Source of the DNA: SIAJ01 sp036266155
GTDB lineage: Bacteria; Planctomycetota; Planctomycetia; Gemmatales; Gemmataceae
NCBI GenBank assembly: GCA_036266155.1
Contig: DATANR010000473.1
Coordinates: 1-42,620, forward strand
DNA length: 42,620 nucleotides
Reading direction: 5' to 3'
Shown here: positions 41,679 through 42,620 of the stretch, piece by piece
How the letters are laid out: each line of letters begins with the position of its first letter
Numbering within the stretch: the first letter of the stretch is position 1
Position numbers and translations under genes: made by a program
The notes under the pieces: generated by a model
Databases searched by the model: none
Seen by the model: only the letters and a program-made list of their open reading frames with translations
What the model was told of the DNA's origin: nothing

Positions 41679-42620
41679 ATGCTGCCTGTGGAATGGCTCG
41701 AAAAGAATCACGAAGCGATCGTTCGCAACTTGGCCGACCTTGTTGCGATTCAAAGTATCAGCACCGACGGCGAACATGGCCCGGAAATCGAGCGGACCGC
41801 AGCATTGACCTGCCAGCAAATGCGCCAGGCCGGCCTCGCAAACGTCGACGTCCTGCGTGTCGGCGGCTCGCTGCCGTACGCCTACGGCGAATGGCTTGAG
41901 GCGCCGGGCAAGCCCACCGTGTTCCTGTACGCCCATCACGACGTGCAGCCGATTAACTATCGCGAGCAATGGCTTAGCGACCCGTGGCATCTAACGCGCC
42001 GCGACGGCCGACTCTTTGGCCGTGGTTCGGCCGACGACAAGGCGGCCATCGTCGCGCAACTCGCTGCGATCTCCGCATACCTGAAGACCGAAGGCACGCT
42101 GCCGGTCAACATCAAGATGCTGGTCGAAGGTGAGGAAGAGGTCGGCTCGAAGAACCTGATGGGCTTCTTCGAACGGCACAAAGATCGGCTCAAGTCCGAC
42201 GTCATCATCGTCTGCGATACGGAGAACATCGAAGTCGGTTTGCCGTGCATCACATATTCGCTGCGTGGGATTGTCGCCGCCCAGGTCGAGGTCCGCTCGG
42301 CCGAGATCCCAGTCCACAGCGGTATGGCCGGCGGCAGCTTGCCCGACGCGGCCATCGCACTCAATGTGATCTTGAGCCGGCTCTACTGGGATCATGGCCC
42401 GCTGCCGATCCCCGGTTACTACGACAAGGTGCGGCCGCTAACCGACAAGGAGCGAGCGGCCGTCCGTCGGTTGCCCGGCGACGAAGCCAAGTGGCGCAAG
42501 GACACGAAGCTGCTGCCGACGTCGCAACTCACGATGGAAAAGGGCCTCGGCGCTTACGAACAAACGTGGCGGCGGCCCGCGGTGACCGTGATCGCGCAAG
42601 AAGCCAGCTCGATCAAGGGG
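41679..42620 (+). CDS. M20-family metallopeptidase, partial
   Basis: The frame is open to the window edge, so the C-terminus is missing. ATG 41679 has GAGGA seven bases upstream; an in-frame ATG at 41643 adds 12 residues and has no ribosome site. The visible 314 residues carry the M20 metal and catalytic motifs: Y-A-H-H-D-V-Q (His86, Asp88), G-R-G-S-A-D-D-K (Asp119/Asp120), E-G-E-E-E-V-G-S (Glu153/Glu154) and a C-D-T-E context (Asp180). The sequence is closest in pattern to the ArgE/DapE/dipeptidase branch (YgeY/PepV-like) with the GHYDVQP signature slightly changed. It likely cleaves dipeptides or acylated amino acids in the cytoplasm. Confidence 0.88.
   Translation, partial: MLPVEWLEKNHEAIVRNLADLVAIQSISTDGEHGPEIERTAALTCQQMRQAGLANVDVLRVGGSLPYAYGEWLEAPGKPTVFLYAHHDVQPINYREQWLSDPWHLTRRDGRLFGRGSADDKAAIVAQLAAISAYLKTEGTLPVNIKMLVEGEEEVGSKNLMGFFERHKDRLKSDVIIVCDTENIEVGLPCITYSLRGIVAAQVEVRSAEIPVHSGMAGGSLPDAAIALNVILSRLYWDHGPLPIPGYYDKVRPLTDKERAAVRRLPGDEAKWRKDTKLLPTSQLTMEKGLGAYEQTWRRPAVTVIAQEASSIKG

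Overview
The window looks like chromosomal DNA of a planctomycete, most likely of the Gemmataceae. The support is a GC-rich genome with long genes, a TIGR02996 repeat-companion/LRR protein, a BBP7-type outer-membrane protein, exported proteins with an N-terminal L-E-x-R-x-V-P-A motif, a PEP-CTERM protein, DUF1559-free but ECF-like and two-component-rich content, and GldG/DUF4340 transport genes. The species cannot be named from the sequence alone. No phage, insertion sequence, CRISPR array or rRNA was seen.

Layout. 1-1991 (minus): an NfeD/ClpP-like protein cut by the window edge, and a TIGR02996-LRR protein. 2129-9452 (plus): a four-gene transport cluster (ABC ATPase, permease, GldG-like auxiliary protein, DUF4340 protein). 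9611-11678: a small PEP-CTERM protein divergent from a BBP7 porin-like protein. 11788-16516 (minus): a signalling operon with a TPR-like protein, a hybrid histidine kinase carrying two receivers and an HPt, and a receiver-HATPase response regulator. 16803-18174 (minus): a lower-GC patch with DUF4926, an unknown 292-residue protein and a 34-residue Cys/Gly-rich membrane microprotein. 18426-21850: a near-textbook hairpin followed (on minus) by the succinate dehydrogenase operon, in transcription order membrane anchor, sdhA, sdhB, with one-base stop/start overlaps.

21991-24495 (plus) holds the most interesting unit: a well-formed cobalamin riboswitch placed directly in front of a 729-residue exported Ig-like protein whose second Ig domain is split by a ~245-residue domain resembling surface proteins seen near B12 uptake genes in other phyla. 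This suggests a B12-responsive cell-surface system. 24583-28614: a PP2C phosphatase, a GT4 glycosyltransferase, and a choice-of-anchor-A surface protein with a long Pro/Cys-rich stalk and a His/Asp-rich tail, closed by a strong terminator. 28732-29014: a stand-alone sigma-70 region 4 protein and tRNA-Ser(UGA).

29442-31652 (plus): an ExeA-type ATPase followed by a BY-kinase-like P-loop protein that has lost its Walker lysine, a pairing that recalls exosortase/EPS loci. 31536-33756 (minus): a Tat-exported sulfite-oxidase-like molybdoenzyme and an SMP-30/gluconolactonase-like protein. 34302-36833 (plus): an APC amino-acid permease and a CbpA-type DnaJ. 36846-41531 (minus): a DUF4380 protein and a 1241-residue zinc-ribbon/TM/TPR/beta-propeller protein. 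41679-end (plus): an M20 peptidase cut by the window edge. Overall the window mixes housekeeping genes (sdh, tRNA, dnaJ-like) with envelope, surface and signalling genes typical of planctomycetes.
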